A stretch of 9,659 nt of DNA from the NCBI GenBank assembly GCA_002477505.1, contig DLQB01000183.1, forward strand, positions 1 through 9,659. The letters are read 5' to 3'. The translations under genes and the position numbers were made by a program. Numbering within the stretch: the stretch's first letter is position 1; every line of letters starts with the position of its first letter. The DNA is from Flavobacteriales bacterium UBA7443. Lineage in GTDB: Bacteria > Bacteroidota > Bacteroidia > Flavobacteriales_D > Sanyastnellaceae. Shown here in pieces: positions 1 through 6,424 of the stretch. The notes below the pieces were generated by a model, which was not told the origin of the DNA, did not search any database, and saw nothing but the letters and a program-made list of their open reading frames with translations.

Positions 1-974
1 ACTTCAAAGAACAATTCGTGCATCGCCGTCGCCGTCACAGCATCGATGGCTTTGTTGCAAATCAACACCCCACCAAATGCAGATACGGGATCGCCTGCGA
101 GCGCATCTTTCCACGCTTCTGCAACGGTTGAGCGCGTCGCCAATCCACACGCATTGTTGTGCTTGAGGACGGCAAATGTGGGGTCTCCAGCTTGGAATTC
201 GCGCATCAACTGCACCGCCGAATCAATGTCCAAGAGGTTGTTGTATGACATGGGTTTTCCATGCAACTGATCGAACAGAGCGCTGAGGTCCCCAAAGAAT
301 CGGCCTTCTTGGTGTGGGTTTTCCCCGTAGCGCAAAGCAGTTGATTGACGTTCGGAGAGATTCAATTCTTCAACCGATGGTCCGCCTTGCATCCACTCAT
401 GGATGCGTGTATCATAATGTGAGCTGATTCGGAAAGCTTGGGTTGCTAAGCTCTGTCGTTCCTCCTGAGTCGTCACACCTTCACCGTTTTGCAAGAGATC
501 CAACAACGTGCCGTATTCATTCTGACTCGGGACGATGACCACATCGGCGAAGTTTTTTGCCGCTGCACGAATGAGTGAAATCCCACCAATATCAATCTTC
601 TCAATCACATCTTGGTGCGAACCGCCTTGCGCAACCGTCTGTTCGAAGGGATACAAATCCACGATGACCAAATCAATGTGTGGCAAATTGTATTCCTCCA
701 TGTGGGCCACGTCGGCTTCAAAATCCCTTCGATTGAGGATGCCTCCAAACACTTTTGGATGCAGGGTTTTGACCCTTCCCCCAAGGATGGAGGGGTAGTT
801 GGTTACTTCTTCTACGGGTACTACTTCAGCGCCCATTTTCTCAAGTGCCACTTGCGTTCCACCGGTAGAATAAATCGTAACGCCCAGTCGTTTCAGCTCG
901 GTCACGATGGGTTCCAAACCTTCTTTGTGAAAAACGGAAATAAGAGCAGATTGAATGCGTCGGGGTGCGTTCAT
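1..974 (-). CDS. purH: Bifunctional AICAR formyltransferase / IMP cyclohydrolase (PurH), 3'-truncated by the window edge
   Basis: Cytosolic enzyme for the last two steps of de novo purine synthesis: it formylates AICAR with 10-formyl-THF and then cyclises FAICAR to IMP. Reading the minus strand from the ATG at 974 gives an uninterrupted 324 codons running off position 1; the full family length is about 510 residues, so roughly the last 185 are missing. The N-terminal IMP-cyclohydrolase (MGS-like) domain spans about residues 1-130, with IQSALISVF at 7-15, YSTGGT at 35-40 and GGRVKTLHP at 65-73. The transformylase part begins near residue 190 and shows YGENPHQ (216-222), SYNNLLD (243-249) and the KH pair of KHNNACG (271-277), the catalytic Lys-His of the family. 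The KHNNACG form, instead of KHxNPCG, fits Bacteroidota. The start is supported by family alignment from memory and by a TAATTTTG promoter box on the minus strand at 1015-1008. It is divergent from the permease gene, 96 bp away. Identification is very secure. Confidence 0.98.
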   Translation of the reverse strand, partial: MNAPRRIQSALISVFHKEGLEPIVTELKRLGVTIYSTGGTQVALEKMGAEVVPVEEVTNYPSILGGRVKTLHPKVFGGILNRRDFEADVAHMEEYNLPHIDLVIVDLYPFEQTVAQGGSHQDVIEKIDIGGISLIRAAAKNFADVVIVPSQNEYGTLLDLLQNGEGVTTQEERQSLATQAFRISSHYDTRIHEWMQGGPSVEELNLSERQSTALRYGENPHQEGRFFGDLSALFDQLHGKPMSYNNLLDIDSAVQLMREFQAGDPTFAVLKHNNACGLATRSTVAEAWKDALAGDPVSAFGGVLICNKAIDAVTATAMHELFFE

Positions 975-1007
975 GGCGGAAAAAGTTTGAAGTGATTCGG
1001 TAAGGAC

Positions 1008-1015
1008 CAAAATTA
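1008..1015 (-). promoter_or_regulatory. Putative Bacteroidota -7 promoter element for purH
   Basis: The minus strand reads TAATTTTG, an exact match to TAnnTTTG. Transcription would start about 5-7 nt downstream (near 1002), giving purH a leader of roughly 30 nt. No TTG -33 element is visible at the usual 19-21 nt spacing, so the call rests on the -7 box and its position. Confidence 0.5.
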
Positions 1016-1057
1016 CAATTAAACCTGAAACCATAGCGCTTTTCATGCCCCTCGAAT

Positions 1058-1065
1058 TAGCTTTG
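1058..1065 (+). promoter_or_regulatory. Putative -7 promoter element abutting the permease start
   Basis: TAGCTTTG matches TAnnTTTG and is followed by TTGAC and then the ATG at 1071. The expected transcription start would fall on or next to the start codon, implying a leaderless or nearly leaderless mRNA. A 17-base stretch covering this box and the ATG (1057-1073) recurs with one mismatch at 5612-5628 in front of the GNAT gene. No clear -33 TTG is seen. Confidence 0.5.
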
Positions 1066-1070
1066 TTGAC

Positions 1071-2312
1071 ATGTTGTGGTTACGCCTTCTCGGAGAAAGT
1101 TTTGCATTTGCTTGGTCAGCCATTGTTACCAACCGTTTGCGTACGTTTTTGTCGTTGCTGGGCGTCATGGTGGGAATTTTCATGATTACGGCGGTTTTTG
1201 CGGTGGTGGATTCCTTGGAGGACGGATTGAAGAACACATTTAACATCCTTGACGATGAGGTTCTTTTTGTTCAAAAATGGCCCTGGACCTTTGGAGAAGA
1301 CTACCCGTGGTGGAAATACGTGCAACGCCGTGAGGTAAGCCTCAGTGATATGGACTTGCTCTCAGATCGGCTAACGTTGGCTCAAGATGTTGTTTTTCAG
1401 GCGAAAGCTGGGTTGCCGGTAGAGTCTCAAAACAGCCGAATGGAAGGGGTCGGAGTGGTGGCTGTTTCGGAGGGCTATGAGGATGTGATTGCGTTGGACA
1501 TTGCGAAGGGCCGCTATTTCTCTCCCATTGAGGTTGCCGCAGGGCGCAGCGTTGCCGTCGTGGGATATGACGTGGCGATGGAATTGACCGGCAAGGAAGA
1601 TCCGCTAGGAATGTCCGTTGAAGCGAAAGGACAGCGGATGGAAATCGTGGGTGTTTTTGCGAAACAAGGGGCATCGATGGTCAACGATGGATTTGACCGT
1701 GCGATCGTCATTCCGGCCAAATTTGGTCATCGTATCCTGGATTACAGCCAGGCCACTCAGATCATGGTCAAGCCGCGCGAAGGAATCAGCACGGCAGAGC
1801 TGTCGGATGAAATAGTGCAGCAATTTCGATCGGTTCGTCGCCTTCGTCCCGCGGAGGAAGAGGACTTCTCAATCAATCAAATCGGGATGTTGACATCGAT
1901 TCTGGACTCTATTTTTCAGCAAGTGGAATACGGCGGTTGGTTCATTGGCATCTTCGCCATTCTTGTCGGTTGCTTCAGTGTTGCCAACATCATGTTTGTG
2001 AGCGTGAGAGAGAGAACGCGCATCATTGGAGTGCAGAAAGCCATCGGAGCAAAGGCCACTTTCATCCTGATGCAATTCTTGTTTGAAGCAGTCGCATTGT
2101 GTGTGATTGGCGCGTTATTTGCGCTGCTCGCAATAGAAGGGATTGTGGCGCTGGTGAATGCCATTGACATTGGTTTTGTAATGGTGGTTCGTCCGTCAAG
2201 AATTATTATCGCGCTGAGTGTAGCGGTGACCTCCGGTTTGGTTGCAGGCTTGGCTCCCGCGCAGAAAGCGGCGCGCATGGAACCGGTAGAGGCCATGCGC
2301 TCGAATGGTTGA
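1071..2312 (+). CDS. ABC transporter permease, MacB/FtsX family (no adjacent ATPase)
   Basis: Inner-membrane permease of a type VII (MacB/LolCE-like) ABC transporter, a class that uses a periplasmic domain and ATP-driven mechanotransmission instead of carrying solute through the membrane. The 413-residue product has the expected architecture: a first membrane helix at about 24-46 preceded by the conserved NRLRTFLSLLGVMVG stretch (21-35), a periplasmic MacB core domain at about 47-285, and three C-terminal helices at about 289-312, 333-363 and 377-395. The FtsX-domain signature RERTRIIGVQKAIGA (313-327) and the C-terminal AARMEPVEAMR (400-410) are present. The start at 1071 matches the usual family N-terminus. 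Neither neighbour is the ATP-binding subunit, so the partner ATPase must be encoded elsewhere. The substrate (lipoprotein, macrolide, peptide or other) cannot be read from the sequence. The next gene, rmlD, begins 32 bp after the stop and has its own promoter-like box. Confidence 0.93.
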   Translation: MLWLRLLGESFAFAWSAIVTNRLRTFLSLLGVMVGIFMITAVFAVVDSLEDGLKNTFNILDDEVLFVQKWPWTFGEDYPWWKYVQRREVSLSDMDLLSDRLTLAQDVVFQAKAGLPVESQNSRMEGVGVVAVSEGYEDVIALDIAKGRYFSPIEVAAGRSVAVVGYDVAMELTGKEDPLGMSVEAKGQRMEIVGVFAKQGASMVNDGFDRAIVIPAKFGHRILDYSQATQIMVKPREGISTAELSDEIVQQFRSVRRLRPAEEEDFSINQIGMLTSILDSIFQQVEYGGWFIGIFAILVGCFSVANIMFVSVRERTRIIGVQKAIGAKATFILMQFLFEAVALCVIGALFALLAIEGIVALVNAIDIGFVMVVRPSRIIIALSVAVTSGLVAGLAPAQKAARMEPVEAMRSNG

Positions 2313-2333
2313 TTCTATCCCGGACAGAAACCT

Positions 2334-2341
2334 TAAATTTG
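2334..2341 (+). promoter_or_regulatory. Putative -7 promoter element abutting the rmlD start
   Basis: TAAATTTG matches TAnnTTTG and ends 3 nt before the ATG at 2345. A TTG at 2309-2311 lies 22 nt upstream of the box, slightly longer than the usual 19-21 nt spacing. If active, it would give rmlD and the downstream mutase a leaderless transcript of their own in addition to read-through from the permease gene. Confidence 0.5.
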
Positions 2342-2344
2342 ACC

Positions 2345-3211
2345 ATGCGGAAAGTACTGATCACTGGGGCGAATGGACAATTGGGATCGCGGCTAAGCGA
2401 GCTAACTTTGCCCATTGAAGCCGAGACGGTGGTGTGCGATCGGTCAGAATTGGACCTCACAGACGCAGCTTCTATCGGACGTGCGATCGGCAATCATCGG
2501 CCGAATGTGGTCATCAATGCGGCCGCTTACACCGCGGTGGATCGGGCAGAGGAGGAGGCCGAGTTGGCGCATGCTGTCAATGCCTCAGGGGTTGCAAATC
2601 TGGCCCAAACCTGCGCTGCAAACGGCGTGGATTTGATTCATGTTAGCACCGATTATGTCTTTTCGGGGGATCAAAATGATCCGTATCATACGCAGGATGC
2701 GCCTGCACCGACGGGCGTTTATGGCCGTTCAAAGTGGGAAGGTGAAAAGGCCGTGGCGCGCGCATTTTCAGGAGCACAGCACGCTCAATTTTGGATCTTC
2801 CGAGTGGCGTGGCTTTACGACTCTCGCGGGAACAATTTCGCGCAGACGATGCTGCGGCTAGCGGCAACGGGCAAGGCATTGAAAATTGTGAATGACCAAT
2901 GGGGTGCTCCTACGGCGGCGGGGCCATTTGCATCATTGCTCATGGAAGTTGCTCAAAATTCAGAATTGCTCGAAGCAGGAACCTGGCATTACGGGACGTC
3001 CGGTCCTACCACTTGGTTTGATTTTGCCCAGGCCATCTTTGAGCACGAAAAGTTGGTTGTTGACGCAACTCCGTGCGGCACAGAGGCGTATCCCACGCCG
3101 GCAAAACGACCCGCCTACTCCTACTTGGATCCCGACCCGCTGATGCAGGCACTTGGACGCAAACCGGAACATTGGAAAGATCAAATGAATCGCGTTTTTC
3201 AAAAGAATTAG
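2345..3211 (+). CDS. rfbD: dTDP-4-dehydrorhamnose reductase (RmlD/RfbD family)
   Basis: Cytosolic NAD(P)H-dependent reductase of the extended SDR family that makes dTDP-L-rhamnose, the donor for rhamnose in surface polysaccharides. The product is 288 residues, normal for RmlD. Visible motifs are the Rossmann GANGQLG (8-14), LDLTD (36-40), NAAAYTAVDRAE (58-69), STDYVFSG (101-108), the catalytic YxxxK in YGRSK (Y126, K130), GNNF (162-165), NDQWGAPT (183-190), and the substrate-side RPAYSYLD (255-262). The open frame can be read upstream from a TTG at 2309, but the ATG at 2345 puts the Rossmann strand directly at the N-terminus (MRKVLITGANG), as in homologues, so 2345 is preferred. The mutase gene follows after only 3 bp, indicating cotranscription. 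The rmlA, rmlB and rmlC genes are not in the window, so the exact sugar nucleotide reduced is inferred from family membership. Confidence 0.93.
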   Translation: MRKVLITGANGQLGSRLSELTLPIEAETVVCDRSELDLTDAASIGRAIGNHRPNVVINAAAYTAVDRAEEEAELAHAVNASGVANLAQTCAANGVDLIHVSTDYVFSGDQNDPYHTQDAPAPTGVYGRSKWEGEKAVARAFSGAQHAQFWIFRVAWLYDSRGNNFAQTMLRLAATGKALKIVNDQWGAPTAAGPFASLLMEVAQNSELLEAGTWHYGTSGPTTWFDFAQAIFEHEKLVVDATPCGTEAYPTPAKRPAYSYLDPDPLMQALGRKPEHWKDQMNRVFQKN

Positions 3212-3214
3212 AAC

Positions 3215-4981
3215 ATGGATGCAGAAGCATTGAAAAATTTGGCGCGTGAGCGTGCCACAGCTTGGACAGAGGGCCCTTACGACGCAGATACGCGCGCTCG
3301 GGTGCAGCAATTGATCGACGCCAATGGAGAAGAGCTCGTGGAATCATTTTACACGGATTTGGAATTTGGAACCGGGGGGTTACGCGGGCTCATGGGACCG
3401 GGAACCAATCGCATGAATCCGTACACAGTGGCACAGGCAACCCAAGGGTTGGCCCAATACGTTTTAAAGGCAAAACCGCAGGGTGCGCGCGTGGCCATCG
3501 CCCACGATTCAAGGAATGGCAGTCCGGAATTTGCGCGCGTTGCAGCGGAGGTTTTGGCCGGCAATGGAATCGAGGTGTATTTGTTTCCCGCACTGCGCCC
3601 AACGCCCCAATTGTCATTTACGGTTCGGCATTTGGAGTGCACTTCAGGCATCGTTATTACGGCAAGTCACAATCCCAAAGAATACAACGGCTACAAAGTG
3701 TATTGGAATGATGGCGGCCAGATTGTGCCGCCGCATGATCACGCGATCATTGAAGAGGTTCGTGGAGTAGCGGGGCCCCACGCCGTCAAATGGGGAAAGG
3801 ACGAGGATTCACAAAGCCGAATCAAGATTACGGATGCCGCAACAGACGAGGCCTACTTTCAAACGGTCACCGACTTGCGCATGGACTCCGACTTGATTGA
3901 GAACGGGTCGAATTTGCCCATTGTCTACACACCACTGCATGGAACGGGATCGGTTTCGGTGATTCCTGTATTGGCCAAAGCGGGCTTTCGAAATGTACAC
4001 ATCGTGGAAAGCCAGCGCGAACCCGATGGGAATTTCCCAACCGTGCACAGTCCCAATCCAGAAGAAGGCGCCGCATTGTCTGCGGCCATCGAACGGGCCA
4101 AGGAGGTCAACGCTCAGCTTGTGCTAGGCACCGACCCCGATGCCGATCGTGTTGGAATCGCGGTGCCGGATGCAAAAACCGAAGGAGGTTGGCGACTGCT
4201 CAACGGCAATGAAACCGGAGCTTTGTTGGTGGATTATGTGGTAAATGGGCGAGCCGCGAACGGCACATTGCAGCCGGGATATGACTTCGTCGCCAAGACG
4301 ATTGTCACGTCAGATTTGATGGCGGTGATTGGCGCATCAGCCGGGTTGGACGTGCACGAAACGTTGACCGGATTTAAGTGGATTGCCGCTGCGATCCGAG
4401 AACAAGAAGGCAAGGGCAGATTCGTCGTTGGAGGGGAGGAAAGCTATGGCTACATGATTGGCGATGCGGTCCGCGACAAAGATGCGGTCGCTGCGGCTTG
4501 CATGATTTGTGAGATGGCGCATGCCGCGCAGCGTGAAGGCTTGGATATGTTGGGGCGATTGGAGCGAATTCACCGCACCCACGGTGCCTTTTTGGAGGCG
4601 TTGGTCTCCCAAACCAAGCAAGGGCGCTCAGGCAAGGAAGAAATTGCACAGCAAATGGAGACTTTTCGATCCAATCCGCCAGCGGAATTGGGCGGTGAAC
4701 GAGTGGTGGAATTGCGGGATTATCAGTCCCAAGTTCGAACGAACTTAGCCGATGGAACGTCCGTTGAGATTCCATTGCCCTCGTCCAATGTAATCCAGAT
4801 GATCACGGACTGCGGTTCGATTGTAACTGCCCGTCCTAGCGGTACGGAGCCCAAGATCAAATTCTATTTTTCGGTGCGAATGGAAAAAGAAGTGTTGGCG
4901 ACCCACTCGGATTATGCTGCGGCGATGAAGGGGCTACACCACCAAATCGAGTCGCTGAAGTCTTCGCTGGGTGTGAGCTGA
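3215..4981 (+). CDS. Phospho-sugar mutase (phosphoglucomutase/phosphomannomutase, alpha-D-phosphohexomutase family)
   Basis: Interconverts hexose 1- and 6-phosphates, feeding glucose-1-phosphate or mannose-1-phosphate into sugar-nucleotide and glycan synthesis. The 588-residue length fits the long PgcA-like class. All four active-site loops are visible: the phosphoserine loop TASHNPKEYNGYK (149-161, catalytic Ser151), the Mg-binding loop GTDPDADRVG (305-314, Asp307/309/311), the sugar-binding loop GGEESYGY (406-413), and the phosphate-binding loop PSGTEPKIKF (541-550). An N-terminal FGTGGLRG (51-58) is also typical of this class. The ATG at 3215 lies 3 bp after the rmlD stop, so the two are probably cotranscribed and translationally coupled; this suggests a role supplying glucose-1-phosphate for dTDP-sugars, which is inference. 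Specificity for glucose versus mannose cannot be decided from the sequence alone. The stop is 5 bp from the convergent cvpA stop. Confidence 0.96.
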   Translation: MDAEALKNLARERATAWTEGPYDADTRARVQQLIDANGEELVESFYTDLEFGTGGLRGLMGPGTNRMNPYTVAQATQGLAQYVLKAKPQGARVAIAHDSRNGSPEFARVAAEVLAGNGIEVYLFPALRPTPQLSFTVRHLECTSGIVITASHNPKEYNGYKVYWNDGGQIVPPHDHAIIEEVRGVAGPHAVKWGKDEDSQSRIKITDAATDEAYFQTVTDLRMDSDLIENGSNLPIVYTPLHGTGSVSVIPVLAKAGFRNVHIVESQREPDGNFPTVHSPNPEEGAALSAAIERAKEVNAQLVLGTDPDADRVGIAVPDAKTEGGWRLLNGNETGALLVDYVVNGRAANGTLQPGYDFVAKTIVTSDLMAVIGASAGLDVHETLTGFKWIAAAIREQEGKGRFVVGGEESYGYMIGDAVRDKDAVAAACMICEMAHAAQREGLDMLGRLERIHRTHGAFLEALVSQTKQGRSGKEEIAQQMETFRSNPPAELGGERVVELRDYQSQVRTNLADGTSVEIPLPSSNVIQMITDCGSIVTARPSGTEPKIKFYFSVRMEKEVLATHSDYAAAMKGLHHQIESLKSSLGVS

Positions 4982-4986
4982 AGGGC

Positions 4987-5583
4987 TCAGGGGGCGGTGC
5001 CTTCTAAGCGGTCGATTCCCTCTTCGACTTTGTCCTGAAGGCGCTCCACTTCATCGTGCATGCGATCTCGAATTTGGTCCCAAGGCGTGGAGCGGTTCAT
5101 TTCTGGAATGATCCATTCCACGGCTGTTTCCACGGACGGATAAAGGACGGATTCCTCGGCGGCTCCTGCTGGCAGCCAGTTGCGTTCTCCGAAAACGCCA
5201 TCAAGCGCAAAGGTTGTAATGGACAACAACAAAACCATTTGGAATGCGCCGAGGGCCATTCCGGCCAATTTGTTGATCAATCCAAGGGCGGTAAGGTCGA
5301 CCATTTTCTCAATGAGTTTGGCGAGGAAGTGTACACCAATTACAACTAAAATGAAGGTCAAAATGAACGCTGTCAATTGCACGCTGGTTTCCGACCAATT
5401 GACTTCGTTTTTGAGCCAATTGGCCAACCCCTCTGATCCGTGAAAACCAGCTAAGGTGCCAGCGACGAGAGCAATGAGGGAGGCGATTTTTACAATGAAT
5501 CCTTTTTGAAATCCACGGAACAATGCCCACGCGAGGGCAACCCCGATGATGGCATCCAGTGCTCCGATGTTGCTCATGTTCAT
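4987..5583 (-). CDS. CvpA family membrane protein
   Basis: Small inner-membrane protein of the CvpA (colicin V production) family; members are linked to envelope homeostasis and colicin V export in enterobacteria, but the molecular activity is not established. The 198-residue product has four hydrophobic segments at about 6-23, 28-48, 68-88 and 102-128, and an early GALDAIIGVALAWALFRGFQKG region (7-28) with the family's D followed by a helix and the RGFxKG turn. The C-terminus (about 167-194) is charged and heptad-like, probably a short coiled coil or amphipathic helix in the cytoplasm. The frame can be read up to 5688, but that would overlap the divergent GNAT gene and add a basic, non-conserved stretch. 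The MNMSN start at 5583 is therefore preferred; the second Met at 5577 is equally possible. A TACATTCG promoter-like sequence sits 4 nt before 5583. The gene converges on the mutase gene. Confidence 0.88.
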   Translation of the reverse strand: MNMSNIGALDAIIGVALAWALFRGFQKGFIVKIASLIALVAGTLAGFHGSEGLANWLKNEVNWSETSVQLTAFILTFILVVIGVHFLAKLIEKMVDLTALGLINKLAGMALGAFQMVLLLSITTFALDGVFGERNWLPAGAAEESVLYPSVETAVEWIIPEMNRSTPWDQIRDRMHDEVERLQDKVEEGIDRLEGTAP

Positions 5584-5587
5584 GATT

Positions 5588-5595
5588 CGAATGTA
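5588..5595 (-). promoter_or_regulatory. Weak -7-like element abutting the cvpA start
   Basis: The minus strand reads TACATTCG, one mismatch from TAnnTTTG, and ends 4 nt before the ATG at 5583. The position relative to the start codon copies that of the exact boxes at 1058, 2334 and 5613. The mismatch and the lack of a TTG -33 make this tentative. Confidence 0.25.
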
Positions 5596-5612
5596 AGGCC
5601 TTGACTCCTGCT

Positions 5613-5620
5613 TACCTTTG
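5613..5620 (+). promoter_or_regulatory. Putative -7 promoter element abutting the GNAT start
   Basis: TACCTTTG matches TAnnTTTG and is followed by TTGAC and the ATG at 5626, the same arrangement as at 1058-1073. Transcription would begin at or beside the start codon. The 42-bp gap to the divergent cvpA start leaves little room for a conventional leader on either side. Confidence 0.5.
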
Positions 5621-5625
5621 TTGAC

Positions 5626-6117
5626 ATGCAAATTTCTCCTTCCCTTGTTGTTCGTCTTGCGACGCCAGAAGATATGCCTGCTGTGCACGCACTAATTGTG
5701 GAACTTGCCATCTATGAACGCGCAGGGGATGAAGTGGAAACAACAGTGGATCAGCTGACCCAAGATGGATTTGGTCCGAACGCCATCTTCGAGTTGTTCG
5801 TTGCGGAGTGGGAGGGAATGTTGGTAGGCATGGCGCTTTGGTACACGAAGTACAGCACGTGGAAAGGAAAATGTGGCTTTTTAGAAGACCTCGTGGTCCG
5901 AGACGCCTACCGGGGAAAAGGGATCGGTCAATCTTTGTTCGAGGCCGTGGCCCGGGAATGTGCTGAGCGGAATTTTGGCCGAATGGAATGGCAGGTCTTG
6001 GACTGGAATGAGCCGGCCATCGGGTTCTATAAAAAATTGGGGGCGACGCTGGACGCGGAATGGTTAAATGGAAAATTTACGCGCAGTGGTTTGCAGCGTT
6101 TCCGAACGCATCCGTGA
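5626..6117 (+). CDS. GNAT family N-acetyltransferase, spermidine/spermine acetyltransferase (SSAT)-like
   Basis: Acetyl-CoA-dependent N-acetyltransferase, cytosolic. The 163-residue length is typical of single-domain GNATs. The acetyl-CoA binding motif is RGKGIG (96-101), preceded by strand 4, FLEDLVV (85-91). The segment YSTWKGK (76-82), the block LDWNEPAIGFYKKLGA (125-140), with Tyr135 in the position of the family's general acid, and the early AIYER (28-32) all resemble the SSAT/thialysine acetyltransferase subfamily. Likely substrates are therefore polyamines or lysine analogues, but this rests on resemblance and could be wrong. The ATG at 5626 is chosen because the beta-1 strand LVVRLATPED (7-16) follows directly and a TACCTTTG box precedes it. 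It is divergent from cvpA and convergent with the DUF2795 gene, 36 bp apart, with no terminator hairpin recognised between them. Confidence 0.9.
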   Translation: MQISPSLVVRLATPEDMPAVHALIVELAIYERAGDEVETTVDQLTQDGFGPNAIFELFVAEWEGMLVGMALWYTKYSTWKGKCGFLEDLVVRDAYRGKGIGQSLFEAVARECAERNFGRMEWQVLDWNEPAIGFYKKLGATLDAEWLNGKFTRSGLQRFRTHP

Positions 6118-6153
6118 GTGTAGCCAGGAAAAGAAACCGGAGTGGGCAGGGCG

Positions 6154-6375
6154 CTAATACTCGTCCTCGTTGAAGAAAAAGTCTTCCTTGCTGGGATAAT
6201 CAGGCCAGATGTCTTCGATGGTCTCGAAGGTATCTCCCTCATCTTCAAGTTGCTGCAGATTTTCTACCACCTCAAGCGGTGCGCCCGTTCGCATGGCGAA
6301 GTCGATTAACTCGTCCTTGGTTGCTGGCCAAGGCGCGTCTTCTAAGTAGGATGCTAATTCGAGTGTCCAATACAT
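6154..6375 (-). CDS. DUF2795 family small acidic protein
   Basis: Uncharacterised 73-residue protein that I recognise as a conserved Bacteroidota small protein annotated as DUF2795; no biochemical role is known to me. It begins MYWTLELASYLEDAPWPATK and ends in an acidic tail (NEDEY). Counting residues gives 21 Asp/Glu against 3 Lys/Arg, plus three Trp (3, 16, 57), so it is strongly acidic and soluble with no signal peptide. The segment KDELIDFAMRTGAPLEVVENL (20-40) looks like a helix-turn-helix-sized bundle, which is only an impression. The frame can be extended to 6504, but the upstream part is low-quality coding that overlaps the adenosyltransferase gene. The ATG at 6375 matches the conserved N-terminus and has a well-placed promoter (6395-6424). 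It is likely transcribed from that promoter, possibly with read-through from the gene upstream. Confidence 0.92.
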   Translation of the reverse strand: MYWTLELASYLEDAPWPATKDELIDFAMRTGAPLEVVENLQQLEDEGDTFETIEDIWPDYPSKEDFFFNEDEY

Positions 6376-6394
6376 TCTGCTGTGCTTGAGCGCG

Positions 6395-6424
6395 CAAAAA
6401 TAGAAGAATCGCGATGAGATGCAA
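6395..6424 (-). promoter_or_regulatory. Complete Bacteroidota-type promoter (TTG-N19-TAttTTTG) for the DUF2795 gene
   Basis: On the minus strand TTG (6424-6422) is followed by a 19-nt spacer and TATTTTTG (6402-6395). Both elements and the spacing agree with the Bacteroidota -33/-7 consensus. The predicted start near 6389 leaves a leader of about 14 nt before the ATG at 6375. It lies in the 100-bp gap between the adenosyltransferase stop and the DUF2795 start, so the small gene can be expressed independently. Confidence 0.65.

Noticed and set aside
612..995. 127-residue plus-strand open frame
   Set aside because: Lies entirely antisense to purH, whose motifs are clear; it has no recognisable domain and is a shadow frame.
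2309..2344. N-terminal extension of RmlD from a TTG at 2309
   Set aside because: It adds a stretch before the Rossmann strand that homologues lack; the ATG at 2345 gives the standard MRKVLITGANG start.
2403..2410. TAACTTTG promoter-like octamer on the plus strand
   Set aside because: Inside rmlD near codon 20 with no start codon that it could serve; treated as a chance match.
4374..4775. 133-residue minus-strand open frame
   Set aside because: Antisense to the phosphohexomutase, rich in Pro, His and Arg as expected for a shadow frame.
5584..5688. N-terminal extension of CvpA to 5688
   Set aside because: Would overlap the divergent GNAT gene and adds a basic, non-hydrophobic stretch before the first membrane helix.
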